NCBI RefSeq assembly: GCF_003097355.1
Contig: NZ_PYUI01000001.1
Span: forward strand, 124,001-188,000
Source: Arthrobacter sp. H-02-3
Lineage (GTDB): Bacteria; Actinomycetota; Actinomycetes; Actinomycetales; Micrococcaceae
Reading direction: 5' to 3'
Length of the DNA: 64,000 nucleotides
Part shown: positions 30,606 through 40,515 of the stretch, piece after piece
How positions within the stretch are numbered: position 1 is the first letter of the stretch
Layout: the number at the start of each line of letters is the position of its first letter
Program-made: the position numbers and the translations under genes
Notes under the pieces: model-generated
What the model saw: the letters and a program-made list of their open reading frames with translations, nothing else
Told to the model about the DNA's origin: nothing
Database searches by the model: none

Positions 30606-33061
30606 GAGGCAGGGCCCTTCCTGGACCGCGGCTTCTTGGCGGGGGCCGCCTTGGGGTTCGCGGCCGCCTTGGACGAGCCGCGTTTGGCCGGAGCCGCCTT
30701 GGCCGGTGCGGGATCGGCCGGAGCGGGATCCTGCTCGGGCGCCGGGTCCGGCTCAGGCGTCGGATCAGCCTGCGAGGCCTCAGGCTCGGGCGCGACCACG
30801 ACCTCCTCGGCCGGAGCCTCGGGAGCAGCAGGCGCCGCCGGAACCTCCGGAGCCGGAACCTGGGCAGCAGCGGGTGCAGCCGGAGCCGCTTCCGCGGGGG
30901 CCTCGGCCCGGGCGGCCAGGGATGCCGCGGCGGAGTAGTCCACCTCAACTTCCGGGCCCGAGTAGGCGCGCAGGACCACGAGGGACTTCGCCGCCAGCTT
31001 CAGGGCGGACCCGGCCTTGAGCGGCTGGTCCGTGTCTGCCTGGTCGGCGGTGTCCACCACGACGTCCCAGAACGGCGAGTACTCCTCGGCCGGGAGCAGG
31101 AAGTCGACGTGGTCGTCATGGGCGTTGAACGCCAGAAGGAAACTGTCATCGGTGATCCGGCGTCCGCGGGAGTCCTGCTCCTGGATGCCGTGGCCGTTGT
31201 AGAACACACCGATGGTCCGGCCGAAGCCGCTGTCCCAGTCCTCCGGCAGCATTTCCTTGCCGTCGGTGTTGAGCCAGACAATATCCGGCAGCTTCTCGCC
31301 CTCGCCGCGGCGGACGGGGCGGCCGTCGAAGAAGCGGCTGCGCCGGAAGATCGGGTGGTCGCGGCGGATCTTGTTGACCACGGCGGTGAACTCCACTAGC
31401 GGCTGGTCCATGTCATCCCAGTGCACCCAGCTCAGTTCCGAGTCCTGGCAGTAGGTGTTGTTGTTGCCCTGCTGGGTGCGGCCCAGCTCGTCGCCGTGCA
31501 GGATCATCGGAACGCCCTGCGACAGCAGGAGGGTCGCAATGAAGTTCCGCTGCTGGCGGGCGCGCAAGGTCAGTACGGCGTCGTCCTCGGTCTCGCCTTC
31601 CGCGCCGCAGTTCCAGGAGCGGTTGTGCGATTCGCCGTCGTTGTTGCCTTCACCGTTGGCGTCGTTGCGCTTCTCGTTGTAGGACACGAGGTCACGCATG
31701 GTGAACCCGTCGTGGGCGGTGACGAAGTTGATGGAAGCCACCGGGCGCCGGGCAGAGCTCTCGTAGAGGTCGGCCGAACCGGTCAGCCGCGAGGCGAACT
31801 CGCCGAGCGTGGCCGGTTCCCCGCGCCAGAAGTCACGGACGGTGTCGCGATATTTGCCGTTCCATTCGGTCCACTGCGGCGGGAAGTTGCCCACCTGGTA
31901 GCCACCGGGCCCCACGTCCCACGGTTCGGCGATCAGTTTGACCTGGGAAACGATCGGATCCTGCTGGATCAGTTCGAAGAAGGTGGAGAGCTTGTCGACG
32001 TCGTAGAACTCGCGGGCCAGGGTGGACGCGAGGTCGAAGCGGAACCCGTCCACGTGCATTTCCGTGACCCAGTAGCGCAGGGAGTCCATGAGCAGCTGCA
32101 GGGAGTGCGGGTGCCGGACGTTGAGCGAGTTTCCGGTGCCGGTGTAGTCCATGTAGTGCTTCAGGTCGCCGTCCACCAGCCGGTAGTAGGCGGCGTTGTC
32201 GATGCCCTTGAAGGACAGCGTGGGGCCGAGGTGGTTGCCTTCTGCCGTGTGGTTGTAGACCACATCCAGGATCACCTCGATGCCGGCCTTGTGCAGGTCC
32301 CGGACCATCGCCTTGAACTCCTGGACCTGATGTCCGACGTCGCCGGAGGAGCTGTAGGTGTTCTGCGGGGCGAAGAAACCAATGGTGTTGTAGCCCCAGT
32401 AGTTGGTGAGGCCCTTCTCCACGAGGGTGCCGTCATTGACGAACTGGTGCACGGGCATGAGCTCGACCGCAGTGATCCCGAGCTTCTTGAGGTGCTCGAT
32501 CACGGCGGGATGGGACACGCCGGCATAGGTGCCGCGCTGCTCCTCCGGGACCTCCGGATGCAGCTCGGTCAGGCCCTTGACGTGGGCTTCGTAGATGACC
32601 GATTCGTGGTACGGGATGCGCAGCTGGCGGTCTCCGTCCCAGTCAAAGAACGGGTTGATGACGACACCGTGCATGGTGTGCGGAGCCGAATCGGTGTCAT
32701 TGCGGGACATGGGGTCACCGAAGTTATAGGAAAAGAGCGCCGGGTCCCAGTCGATCTGGCCCTGGATGGCCTTGGCGTACGGGTCCATCAGCAGCTTGCT
32801 GGGGTTGAACCGGTTGCCTTTGTCAGGATCGTATTCTCCGTACACCCGGTAGCCGTACTTCTGTCCGGGCTGGACTTGCGGCAGGTAGCAGTGCCACACG
32901 TAGCCGTCCACTTCGGTCAGTTCGATCCGGGTTTCGCTCAGGTCGTCAGCCAGGAGGCACAGTTCCACGCGCTCGGCGCGCTCGCTGAAAAGGGCAAAGT
33001 TGGTGCCAGTGCCGTCAAAAGTGGCTCCCAGCGGGTAAGCCGTTCCGGGCCAGACTTCCAT
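30602..33061 (-). CDS. treX: Glycogen debranching enzyme TreX/GlgX with long disordered tail
   Basis: An 819-residue GH13 isoamylase-type enzyme that trims alpha-1,6 branches of glycogen to feed TreY. Seen are the CBM48-like N-terminus, [21 protein letters not shown] (19 of these residues conserved), [34 protein letters not shown], and [17 protein letters not shown]. From about residue 710 a 109-residue tail is first Ala/Pro/Glu-rich and then Lys/Arg-rich ([24 protein letters not shown]). It is absent from typical TreX. The start follows GAGGAG. It is first in the trehalose operon. Confidence 0.94.
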   Translation of the reverse strand: MEVWPGTAYPLGATFDGTGTNFALFSERAERVELCLLADDLSETRIELTEVDGYVWHCYLPQVQPGQKYGYRVYGEYDPDKGNRFNPSKLLMDPYAKAIQGQIDWDPALFSYNFGDPMSRNDTDSAPHTMHGVVINPFFDWDGDRQLRIPYHESVIYEAHVKGLTELHPEVPEEQRGTYAGVSHPAVIEHLKKLGITAVELMPVHQFVNDGTLVEKGLTNYWGYNTIGFFAPQNTYSSSGDVGHQVQEFKAMVRDLHKAGIEVILDVVYNHTAEGNHLGPTLSFKGIDNAAYYRLVDGDLKHYMDYTGTGNSLNVRHPHSLQLLMDSLRYWVTEMHVDGFRFDLASTLAREFYDVDKLSTFFELIQQDPIVSQVKLIAEPWDVGPGGYQVGNFPPQWTEWNGKYRDTVRDFWRGEPATLGEFASRLTGSADLYESSARRPVASINFVTAHDGFTMRDLVSYNEKRNDANGEGNNDGESHNRSWNCGAEGETEDDAVLTLRARQQRNFIATLLLSQGVPMILHGDELGRTQQGNNNTYCQDSELSWVHWDDMDQPLVEFTAVVNKIRRDHPIFRRSRFFDGRPVRRGEGEKLPDIVWLNTDGKEMLPEDWDSGFGRTIGVFYNGHGIQEQDSRGRRITDDSFLLAFNAHDDHVDFLLPAEEYSPFWDVVVDTADQADTDQPLKAGSALKLAAKSLVVLRAYSGPEVEVDYSAAASLAARAEAPAEAAPAAPAAAQVPAPEVPAAPAAPEAPAEEVVVAPEPEASQADPTPEPDPAPEQDPAPADPAPAKAAPAKRGSSKAAANPKAAPAKKPRSRKGPAS

Positions 33062-33099
33062 GTGTACTCCTCGTGCGTGACGAATATTCTCTAGACAGA

Positions 33100-33113
33100 C
33101 TACTTGTAAGTAG
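33100..33113. promoter_or_regulatory. Inverted repeat in the treX upstream region
   Basis: CTACTTGTAAGTAG is a 6-bp-arm palindrome inside an AT-rich stretch upstream of treX, the only AT-rich part of the 91-base gap. It could be an operator overlapping the treX promoter. No regulator is identified. Confidence 0.35.
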
Positions 33114-33152
33114 GATTAGTATTTGTCCGGGCGCACTGAACGCGCCCGATTG

Positions 33153-34679
33153 TTACAGCTCCCGCATCACCTCCCGCGCCGCATCGGCAATGCCGCTGGC
33201 CGTTACCGGTCCCCCGCCGGAGGCCCGGACGCCGGCGCGGCCGTGGATGCTGGCCGCCATCGCCGCGACCGCGGCCCATCTGGCGTCAGGATCGATGCCA
33301 TGGTCACCGAAGCGCCCGACGTCGGCACCCACCTGGGCAAGCAGCCCGCCGATAATTCCCGCCAGGACGTCCCCGCTGCCGGCCGTGGCCATCCACGGGG
33401 TGGCTTCCGCCTGGCTGAAGAAGTCCTGGAATGGGGAGGCAACAAGGGTCGTGGCGCCTTTGAGCAGCACCGTGGCTTCGGTCAGCCCCGCAGCCCGCCG
33501 CACCGCGCTGAGCGTGGATGCTTCTACCGCGGAACGGTCCAAGGAAACCCCGAGGCGCTCAAGCAATGCGGACAGTTCGCCGGCGTGGGGTGTGAGGATC
33601 ACTTGCGGGGCCAGCACTTCAGGCAGGGCGGGCAACGCGCCGGCGTCGGCGATCGTCGGCAGGCCCGAGTCTGCGGCGTCGCGGGCGCGCTGGAGCTGCT
33701 GTTCATCGGAGTCATCCAGTCCGGAGCCAACGAGCCAGGCCTGAACGTGGGTGTCGGCCACGGCGCCGACGCTGCACACGACCTCGGGGCAGGATTGCCG
33801 GACGAGGTCGGCGACGTCCGGCGGCCCAAGGTAGCGCACCATGCCGACGCCGGCAGCCAGGGCGCCCTTGCAGGCGAGCACGGCGGCGCCGGGGTAGGCG
33901 CTTGAGCCTGCGACCACTCCCAGCACTCCCCTGGAGTACTTGTGGGCCCGCCGCTCCGGGCGCGGGAGGAGAGCGGAAAGGTCTCGGGCCTCAAGCCGTC
34001 GCAGGGCCGGCCATGGCAGCGCTCCTTCGATTCCGATCGGAATCACCTGCACGCGGCCGGCGAAGTCGGCACCGGGGTCCGCGAGCAGGCCGGCCTTGGC
34101 GGCACCGAATGTGACCGTCAGATCGGCGGCCAGGACCGGCGCGTGCGCCTCTCCGGTGTCTGCGTCGACGCCGCTGGGGATGTCGCAGGCCACTACGAGG
34201 TCCGGCCGGAAGTGGCCCAGGGTCTCGATCAGCCCGGCGGCCGCGCCGCGCAGCCCGCCCTGGGCGCCGGTCCCGAGGATTGCGTCGATCACGACGTCGG
34301 CGCCGCCGGCGACCGCGGCGAGTTCGGCCACGTTATCCCCGGTGAGGGTCACGGCGTATCCGCCGGCCTTCCGGAAGGCGGCCAGCCCCGCGTCGTGGGC
34401 GTCGCCGGCGGTGAGCACCGCCGTCGTCCGCATGCCGCGGCCGGCCAGCAGGGCGGCGGCGAAGAGCCCGTCGCCGCCGTTATTGCCCTTGCCCGCCAGC
34501 ACGGCCACCCTGGAGCCATACAGCCGCTGACCGCGGCCGCGCAATGCGCTGATGACGGCGTTGGCGACCCCGTAGGCGGCCCGCTGCATGAGAACAGCGC
34601 CCGCACCGGGGCCCAGGGCGTCGTCGAGAAATGGTTTCTCGGCTTCTCGTACCTGTGTTCCGGTGTAGGCGCTGATCAT
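33153..34679 (-). CDS. nnrD: Bifunctional NAD(P)H-hydrate repair enzyme (epimerase / ADP-dependent dehydratase)
   Basis: A 508-residue fusion that repairs hydrated NADH and NADPH. Residues ~1-215 are the YjeF_N epimerase (MQRAAYGVANAVISAL, VAVLAGKGNNGGDGLFAAAL, VIDAILGTGAQGGLRG, CDIPSGVDADTGEA). The rest is the ribokinase-like ADP-dependent dehydratase (RRAHKYSRGVLGVVAGSSAY, VILTPHAGELSALLERLG, MATAGSGDVLAGIIGGLLAQ). It lies downstream of acpS on the same strand, the common actinobacterial order glmS-acpS-nnr. Confidence 0.94.
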   Translation of the reverse strand: MISAYTGTQVREAEKPFLDDALGPGAGAVLMQRAAYGVANAVISALRGRGQRLYGSRVAVLAGKGNNGGDGLFAAALLAGRGMRTTAVLTAGDAHDAGLAAFRKAGGYAVTLTGDNVAELAAVAGGADVVIDAILGTGAQGGLRGAAAGLIETLGHFRPDLVVACDIPSGVDADTGEAHAPVLAADLTVTFGAAKAGLLADPGADFAGRVQVIPIGIEGALPWPALRRLEARDLSALLPRPERRAHKYSRGVLGVVAGSSAYPGAAVLACKGALAAGVGMVRYLGPPDVADLVRQSCPEVVCSVGAVADTHVQAWLVGSGLDDSDEQQLQRARDAADSGLPTIADAGALPALPEVLAPQVILTPHAGELSALLERLGVSLDRSAVEASTLSAVRRAAGLTEATVLLKGATTLVASPFQDFFSQAEATPWMATAGSGDVLAGIIGGLLAQVGADVGRFGDHGIDPDARWAAVAAMAASIHGRAGVRASGGGPVTASGIADAAREVMREL

Positions 34680-34752
34680 GGTTTCAGTCCGTTCGCGGTG
34701 CGGTCGCTGGGGAATGCCTGGCGCTCAGGCTGGTGCTGCCCGGGCGGCCGGC

Positions 34753-35100
34753 TCAGCCTTCCGCGATTACGGTCGCGGTGGCGATCCCGCCGTCGTGGCT
34801 CATCGACAGGTGCCAGCGCTTGACGCCTTTCGACTCCGCCACGGCCAGCACGGTGCCTTTGACCTGGACCGTGGGGCCGTTCTGGTCCAGCCCGATCCAG
34901 CAGTCCTGCCAATTCATGCCGGCCGGTGCCCCCAGCACTTTGGCCACGGCTTCTTTGGCGGCGAACCGTGCCGCGAGGGACCGCGTGTTCAGTTCCCGCT
35001 CGGCCGGGACGAACAGCCTGTCGCGCAGCCCGGGGGTGCGCTCGAGCTGCCGCCCGAACCGCTCAATGTCTACGACGTCTACGCCAATGCCAACGATCAT
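34753..35100 (-). CDS. acpS: Holo-[acyl-carrier-protein] synthase
   Basis: A 115-residue enzyme that transfers 4'-phosphopantetheine from CoA to the serine of acyl carrier protein. Conserved blocks are [15 protein letters not shown] (Mg-binding Asp), [18 protein letters not shown] (catalytic Glu/Lys region) and the late [16 protein letters not shown]. It begins four bases past the glmS stop, so the two are co-transcribed. Confidence 0.95.
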   Translation of the reverse strand: MIVGIGVDVVDIERFGRQLERTPGLRDRLFVPAERELNTRSLAARFAAKEAVAKVLGAPAGMNWQDCWIGLDQNGPTVQVKGTVLAVAESKGVKRWHLSMSHDGGIATATVIAEG

Positions 35101-35104
35101 GGCG

Positions 35105-36997
35105 TTATTCTACGGTCACGCTCTTGGCCAGGTTGCGCGGCTGGTCCACGTCGTATCCCTTGGCTGAGGCGAGTGCGAGGGCGAAAATCTGCAGCGGAAC
35201 CGTTGCGAGAAGCGGTGCCAGAAGCGTGGGGGTCTCCGGGATGTAGAAGACGTGCTCGGCATACGCCTTGACGGCCTCGTCTCCTTCTTCCGCGATCACG
35301 ATGGTCCGGGCACCGCGGGCGCGGACTTCCTGGATGTTCGAGACCACCTTGGAGTGCAGCGAGTCGCGGCCGCGCGGGGACGGGACCACCACGAAGACGG
35401 GCTGGCCTTCCTCGATCAGGGCGATCGGGCCGTGCTTGAGCTCGCCGGCGGCAAAGCCCTCGGCGTGGATGTAGGCGAGCTCCTTGAGCTTCAGGGCACC
35501 TTCCATCGCTACCGGGAAGCCGACATGGCGGCCCAGGAACAGCACGGACTTGGCATCGGCCATGGACTCGCCGAGTTCCTTGATCTCGGCCTCGTTGTCC
35601 AGGATGTGCTGGATCTTGGCCGGAATCTTGCCGAGGTCGGCCAGGATGTCCTTGATCTCGCCCTGGAACTTGTTACCGCGCAGCTGTGCCAAATAAAGGC
35701 CCAGCAGGTAGGCGGCGGTGATCTGGGCGAGGAACGCCTTGGTCGAGGCCACGGCAATCTCCGGTCCGGCGTGTGTGTAGAGCACCGCGTCGGATTCCCG
35801 CGGGATGGTGGATCCGTTGGTGTTGCAGATGGAGACCGTCTTGGCGCCCTGTTCCTTGGCGTAGCGGACGGCCATGAGCGTGTCCATGGTCTCGCCCGAC
35901 TGGGAGATGGAGACAATCAGGGTGTTCTCGTCCACGATCGGATCCCGGTAACGGAATTCGTGCGAGAGTTCGACCTCGGTGGGGATCCGGCACCAGTGCT
36001 CGATCGCGTACTTCGCGACCTGCCCGGCGTAGGCGGAAGTGCCGCAGGCCAGGACGATGATCTTGTTGACGTTCTTGAGCAGTTCCGGGTCAACCCGGAG
36101 CTCGTCGAGCGTCAGCCGGCCGTGGATGTCGGAGCGGCCCAGCAGGGTCTGCAGCACGGCGTCCGGCTGGTCGTGGATTTCCTTTTCCATGAAGGACGGG
36201 AAGCCGCCCTTTTCTGCGGAGGCCGGGTCCCAGTTGACGTGGTATTCCTTGCCTTCGGCGGGGGCGCCGTAGAAGTCCGTGATCTCCACGGAGTCGGCGG
36301 TGATCGTGACGATCTGGTCCTGGCCGAGTTCCACGGCGCGCCGGGTGTAGTCGATGAAGCCGGAGACGTCGGAGCCGAGGAAGTTCTCGCCGTCGCCCAG
36401 GCCCACCACGAGCGGAGAGTTGCGGCGCGCTGCGACCACTACGTCCGGCTGGTCGGCGTGGACGGCCAGGAGGGTGAAGGCGCCTTCGAGCCGCTGGCAG
36501 GCGAGCTGCATGGCCCGGGTGAGGCCGCCCTTGGCCGCGTCACCGCCGATCTGGTTCCGGTAGATGTCGCCCAGCAGCGCGGCGGCCACCTCGGTGTCGG
36601 TCTCGGACTGGAAGATGACGCCCTTGCGGAGGAGTTCCTGCTTGAGTTCGGCGAAGTTCTCGATGATGCCGTTGTGGATCAGTGCCAGCTTGCCGCCGTC
36701 GGACAAGTGCGGGTGGGCGTTCTGGTCCGTCGGGCCGCCGTGCGTTGCCCAGCGCGTGTGGCCGATGCCTGTCAGCGATTCGGGCAACGGGCTGGTCTCG
36801 AGCTCGGCAATCAGGTTGCTCAGCTTTCCCGACTTCTTCCGGGAAGAAATGGTGCCGTCGGCAACCACTGCAATTCCCGCTGAGTCGTAGCCGCGGTACT
36901 CCAGGCGCCGCAATCCTTCAAGGACAACGTCCAAGGCATTGTGTCCAGCATTTACCCGGCCATCTGAGTGGCCCACATATCCAACGATTCCACACAT
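35105..36997 (-). CDS. glmS: Glutamine-fructose-6-phosphate aminotransferase (isomerizing)
   Basis: A 630-residue enzyme that makes glucosamine-6-phosphate, the first step to UDP-GlcNAc. It starts [10 protein letters not shown], Cys2 being the glutaminase nucleophile, with [20 protein letters not shown]. Two SIS domains follow ([59 protein letters not shown]), and it ends [13 protein letters not shown]. No glmS ribozyme-like leader was noticed. It is divergent from coaA. Confidence 0.97.
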   Translation of the reverse strand: MCGIVGYVGHSDGRVNAGHNALDVVLEGLRRLEYRGYDSAGIAVVADGTISSRKKSGKLSNLIAELETSPLPESLTGIGHTRWATHGGPTDQNAHPHLSDGGKLALIHNGIIENFAELKQELLRKGVIFQSETDTEVAAALLGDIYRNQIGGDAAKGGLTRAMQLACQRLEGAFTLLAVHADQPDVVVAARRNSPLVVGLGDGENFLGSDVSGFIDYTRRAVELGQDQIVTITADSVEITDFYGAPAEGKEYHVNWDPASAEKGGFPSFMEKEIHDQPDAVLQTLLGRSDIHGRLTLDELRVDPELLKNVNKIIVLACGTSAYAGQVAKYAIEHWCRIPTEVELSHEFRYRDPIVDENTLIVSISQSGETMDTLMAVRYAKEQGAKTVSICNTNGSTIPRESDAVLYTHAGPEIAVASTKAFLAQITAAYLLGLYLAQLRGNKFQGEIKDILADLGKIPAKIQHILDNEAEIKELGESMADAKSVLFLGRHVGFPVAMEGALKLKELAYIHAEGFAAGELKHGPIALIEEGQPVFVVVPSPRGRDSLHSKVVSNIQEVRARGARTIVIAEEGDEAVKAYAEHVFYIPETPTLLAPLLATVPLQIFALALASAKGYDVDQPRNLAKSVTVE

Positions 36998-37164
36998 GGG
37001 GTCAAGCCTAGCGGGTTTCCGGGAGGGAGGACGTGGGACAGGGCCGTGCGGACGCTTCGACGCGGGGCCGGTGCTGCGCCGTGGCAGGGCCGGCGCGGGC
37101 CTGTTCCGGCTCCCACCGGCCCGTCCATTTCGCTCTCGGCGTCGTGAGGGGCAGAATCTCTAGG

Positions 37165-38130
37165 GTGACTTTGCAACGCAATGAAGCGACCGGGGAAGGT
37201 GTCTCCCCGTTCGTGGAGCTGGACCGGCAGACCTGGTCCCGGCTCGCTGCCCAGATGGAGCAGCCCCTTAATGAAGAGGACGTGGTCCGCCTTCGTGGCC
37301 TCGGGGACCCCCTCGATATCAAGGAAGTGCGCGAGGTCTACCTGCCGCTGTCCAGGCTCCTGCACCTGTATGTGGAGGCCGCCGGCCAACTGCACGCCGC
37401 CACCACAACGTTCCTTGGCGAGACCACCCAGCGCACGCCGTTCGTGATCGGTGTTGCCGGTTCGGTGGCCGTCGGCAAGTCCACCATCGCCCGCGTGCTG
37501 CGGGAAATGCTCCGGCGCTGGCCGGGCACCCCCAACGTGGAGCTCATCACGACGGACGGGTTCCTCTATCCCCTGGCTGAGCTCAAGCGCCGGCAGCTGC
37601 TGGAGCGCAAGGGTTTCCCGGAGTCGTACGACCGCCGAGCCCTGCTGCGTTTCGTGAGCGAAATCAAGGGCGGCGCCGAGGAAGTCCGGGCGCCGTGGTA
37701 CTCCCACGTGACCTATGACATTGTCCCGGGCAAGGAAGTGGTGGTCCGCCGGCCGGACGTCCTGATTGTCGAGGGACTGAACGTCCTGGCCCCGGCCCGG
37801 GCACGGCAGGACGGCCGGCAGGGCCTCGCTCTGAGCGATTTCTTCGACTTCTCCATCTACGTCGACGCCAAGACCTCGTATATCGAGGAGTGGTACGTGG
37901 ACCGCTTCCGCAAGCTGCGGAGCACCGCCTTCGCGCAGCCGGAATCCTACTTCCATCGCTACGCCACCCTCTCCGATGCCGAGGCCGAACAGACCGCGCG
38001 CGAGATCTGGAAGCGCATCAACGAGCCGAACCTCGAGGAAAATGTCCTCCCGACCCGGGGCCGGGCGCAACTGGTTCTGACCAAGGATGCCGACCACTCC
38101 ATCCGGCGGATGCTGCTGAGGAAGGTCTAG
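37165..38130 (+). CDS. coaA: Type I pantothenate kinase
   Basis: A 321-residue kinase for the first step of CoA synthesis. The P-loop is [19 protein letters not shown]. Further blocks are [60 protein letters not shown] and [21 protein letters not shown] use GTG 37165 ([12 protein letters not shown]), which lies just past the short AGGG site. A longer in-frame reading to 37033 is GC-rich and not family-like. Confidence 0.95.
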   Translation: MTLQRNEATGEGVSPFVELDRQTWSRLAAQMEQPLNEEDVVRLRGLGDPLDIKEVREVYLPLSRLLHLYVEAAGQLHAATTTFLGETTQRTPFVIGVAGSVAVGKSTIARVLREMLRRWPGTPNVELITTDGFLYPLAELKRRQLLERKGFPESYDRRALLRFVSEIKGGAEEVRAPWYSHVTYDIVPGKEVVVRRPDVLIVEGLNVLAPARARQDGRQGLALSDFFDFSIYVDAKTSYIEEWYVDRFRKLRSTAFAQPESYFHRYATLSDAEAEQTAREIWKRINEPNLEENVLPTRGRAQLVLTKDADHSIRRMLLRKV

Positions 38131-38135
38131 CACAC

Positions 38136-39110
38136 ATGTGCTACGACGGTGGGGGCGAATCGATCGGACGGCAGTCAGCCGGACCGGATTCGCCAAGCCG
38201 CCGCGCGTTCAACCGCCTCCTGATGGCAGGCACCGGCCTCACGGCCCTGAGCGCCTGCACTCCGGCCCCGGCGTCCGCGCCCGCTTCAGCACCGGCCGGC
38301 ATACCGGCACCGTCGCCGGGGCTGAGCCCGGGTGTCCGCACCGGTTCGCCGACAGCTGCGACGTCGAGCTCTCCACCGCCAAACCCGCCGTCGGCGGCAA
38401 CCCTTCCGGAAAGCACGACGGCGGCGGCCACGCCTCCGACGCCGGCGGCAGCGCCGTCGAAGGCAGCTCCGTCGAAGGCACCGCCGTCGGCCTCAGCGCG
38501 GGGGCCGCAGCATTCACTGACGGACCCCGTCAGCCCGTGGGTAATCGTCAACAAGCACCGGCCGCTCTTCCCCGCCACCTTTGTGCCGCCGGACCTCATC
38601 CGGCCGTCCGTCCGCTTGGCCACCTCCGGCGAGGCGGCACTGCTGAATAGCACGACGGCGGCAGCGGCGGAGAAGATGTTCGCTGCCGCGGCTGCCGACG
38701 GCGTCATTATCACCCTGGCCAGCGGGTACCGTTCGTTCAGGACGCAAACGGCAACATACGGCAGCTACGTGCGCACCCGGGGCCGGGCCGAAGCCGACAC
38801 CGCTTCGGCGCGGCCGGGCTACTCCGAACACCAGACCGGCTGGTCCTTCGACATCGGCGACGGCGGCGGGGCATGCAGCTTCCAGCCCTGTTTTGCCGAG
38901 CAGCAGGCGGCGGTCTGGGCCAAGGCCAACGCCCACCGCTTCGGCTTCGTGGTCCGCTACCCGTGGATGTTCCACGAAATCACGGGCTACTACTACGAGC
39001 CCTGGCACCTGCGGTACATCGGCGTCGCGGCGGCAACGGACATGTCCACCCGTGGAATTGCCACCTTGGAGGAGTATTTCGGTCTGGAAGCCGCCCCGGG
39101 ATACTTGTAG
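38136..39110 (+). CDS. Tat-exported lipoprotein D-alanyl-D-alanine carboxypeptidase (M15B, VanY-like)
   Basis: A 324-residue predicted surface lipoprotein. The signal peptide has a twin-Arg motif SRRAFNRLLMAG and a lipobox LSAC (Cys about residue 41). An Ala/Pro/Ser/Thr-rich linker of ~90 residues follows. The catalytic M15B domain has RSFRTQTATYGSYV, the zinc-site blocks YSEHQTGWSFDIGDGG and YYYEPWHLRYIG, and MFHEITG. It should trim the last D-Ala from cell-wall stem peptides. It starts five bases after the coaA stop, so it may share that transcript. Confidence 0.88.
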   Translation: MCYDGGGESIGRQSAGPDSPSRRAFNRLLMAGTGLTALSACTPAPASAPASAPAGIPAPSPGLSPGVRTGSPTAATSSSPPPNPPSAATLPESTTAAATPPTPAAAPSKAAPSKAPPSASARGPQHSLTDPVSPWVIVNKHRPLFPATFVPPDLIRPSVRLATSGEAALLNSTTAAAAEKMFAAAAADGVIITLASGYRSFRTQTATYGSYVRTRGRAEADTASARPGYSEHQTGWSFDIGDGGGACSFQPCFAEQQAAVWAKANAHRFGFVVRYPWMFHEITGYYYEPWHLRYIGVAAATDMSTRGIATLEEYFGLEAAPGYL

Positions 39111-39175
39111 GGGTACCCATGAGGGTGAAAGCTCTGGATGCGACAGCCTGAAGGGCAGGACACAGACGTATCAGA

Positions 39176-40333
39176 TCAGGCCCACTTGGATAGGAGAGCC
39201 TTGTTGGCTTCGCGTCGAAGCTGCAGATCTTCCGGAGGGGTTTGATGTGGGGCCGCCCACCAGTCGCCGAGGTTGTCGACGGTGGCCATTCTTCGGCCTG
39301 CGTTGAGTGGTGTGACGCGCCAGCGGTCGGCCGGCTGGAGGTCCGGATGGGCGGGTCCGAGGACCTGCACGGCGAATATCCCGGGAATAGAATTCCTCAC
39401 GAATCCGTGGTCAGCGCTGAGTTCGATGTCTCCGGGGCCGGGGACCAGGATCGTGTGGGAACGACGGATATATGTATCCGGCACCTTCTGACCGCGGGCT
39501 GCCATTTGGATCATCACACTCCTGGGCGTCACTAATCCAAAGATGACCCTGGACATCTGGGCGTAGTCATATAGCGGGGCCAGGTCCGCTAGGAGCCGCG
39601 TGAGTGCCTCCCCGGCGTCGTCCTTGCCCTTCTTGATCTCGGTGCCGGCGAGGATCCATCCCTCGCCGGTGAACCGGACGTACCAGTCCCCGTTGGCAGT
39701 GGGGAACAGCAGATACGCCCTTCCGATGTCTTCGCAGCAGCGGGTCAGCAGACCGGCGACCTGGTGGGGCTCGCACTGGGTCATCGTGAAGTGGAGCCCG
39801 GCGAGGATCGGAGCGGTCGCGTTGGCCGCGGCCCAGCCGGCGATCCGCTCCACGATCTCCTTGAATACCGGACTGTCCACGGCCCATCGGTCCAGGTTCT
39901 TCTTCACAGACCGGAAGGCGAGGGGGGTCTCATTATTGTCAAGGGCTGCGTCGACGGAGCAGATCGCGGCACAGTAGGCGTACCGATCCGTGCGTGGTCT
40001 GGGGCCGGGGCGGTCGGCACAAGCCGTGATGGTGCCGGTGAAGCCTAGGGGCGCAATCGCGTCGGCGATCATGTCCGCAATCTCCACGGCGTGCTTGGGC
40101 GCCATGACCGGGTAGACATAGATTGCCGTTCCCTTGCTCACTTCAACCGCATGGAACCGTTGATCGGGATGCTCCGGCATTCTGACGCCGGCGATAGCGC
40201 CGTCGATGTCATCAGCTGTTGGCTGGCTCGATCCGCCGTCAGGCTTGCAGAGGAATCCCTGGGTGAGCAGTGCGTCGGTGTTCACCCTGCGGATCTTGAC
40301 GTCGTCGATGGTGATGCCCGGGTGATCAACCAT
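39176..40333 (-). CDS. Unrecognised 385-residue protein
   Basis: No family was recognised. It is soluble-looking, with no signal peptide and no membrane segment. Notable patches are VSKGTAIYVYPVMAPKHAVE, a Cys-containing RYAYCAAICSVDAALDNNET, GLHFTMTQCEPHQVAGLL, NGDWYVRFTGEGWILAGTEI, and a C-terminal NLGDWWAAPHQTPPEDLQLR. I prefer the ATG at 40333 (MVDHPGITIDDVKIRRVN), six bases after GGGGG; an in-frame ATG at 40375 exists. It lies alone on the minus strand between the coaA/carboxypeptidase pair and glmM, a region otherwise of conserved genes. It may therefore be an acquired gene. Confidence 0.7.
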   Translation of the reverse strand: MVDHPGITIDDVKIRRVNTDALLTQGFLCKPDGGSSQPTADDIDGAIAGVRMPEHPDQRFHAVEVSKGTAIYVYPVMAPKHAVEIADMIADAIAPLGFTGTITACADRPGPRPRTDRYAYCAAICSVDAALDNNETPLAFRSVKKNLDRWAVDSPVFKEIVERIAGWAAANATAPILAGLHFTMTQCEPHQVAGLLTRCCEDIGRAYLLFPTANGDWYVRFTGEGWILAGTEIKKGKDDAGEALTRLLADLAPLYDYAQMSRVIFGLVTPRSVMIQMAARGQKVPDTYIRRSHTILVPGPGDIELSADHGFVRNSIPGIFAVQVLGPAHPDLQPADRWRVTPLNAGRRMATVDNLGDWWAAPHQTPPEDLQLRREANKALLSKWA

Positions 40334-40515
40334 TGAGCGCCCCCATGAACCTGTAGGTACCGTAAGAGTTGACACACGTCACCCAATTGATCCTAAGGGT
40401 GTTTTCCCCATTGGGAACCCCAGATAGGTAGCCCGGTTTTGAGCGTCCGTAACGGTGCCGCGCGAAGCGGCTCCGACGACGACCACACCTGGCGGCCGGA
40501 ACCGCTCCCGACGGC
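40334..40515. other. Intergenic region with inverted repeats upstream of the unrecognised gene
   Basis: Holds TTCCCCATTGGGAA (40404-40417, TTCCC/GGGAA arms) and, closer to the gene, TGACGTGTGTCA (TGAC/GTCA arms, minus strand). A TTGGGT element with TACGGT about 16 bases on is a weak promoter candidate. I see no gene here. Confidence 0.35.

Noticed and set aside
28491..30938. 815-residue reading frame antisense to treY and the treX tail
   Set aside because: It mirrors treY codons and lacks any recognisable motif. The sense gene is certain.
36998..37164. glmS ribozyme or riboswitch upstream of glmS
   Set aside because: The 167-base gap is GC-rich and shared with the divergent coaA, and no conserved ribozyme core was seen.
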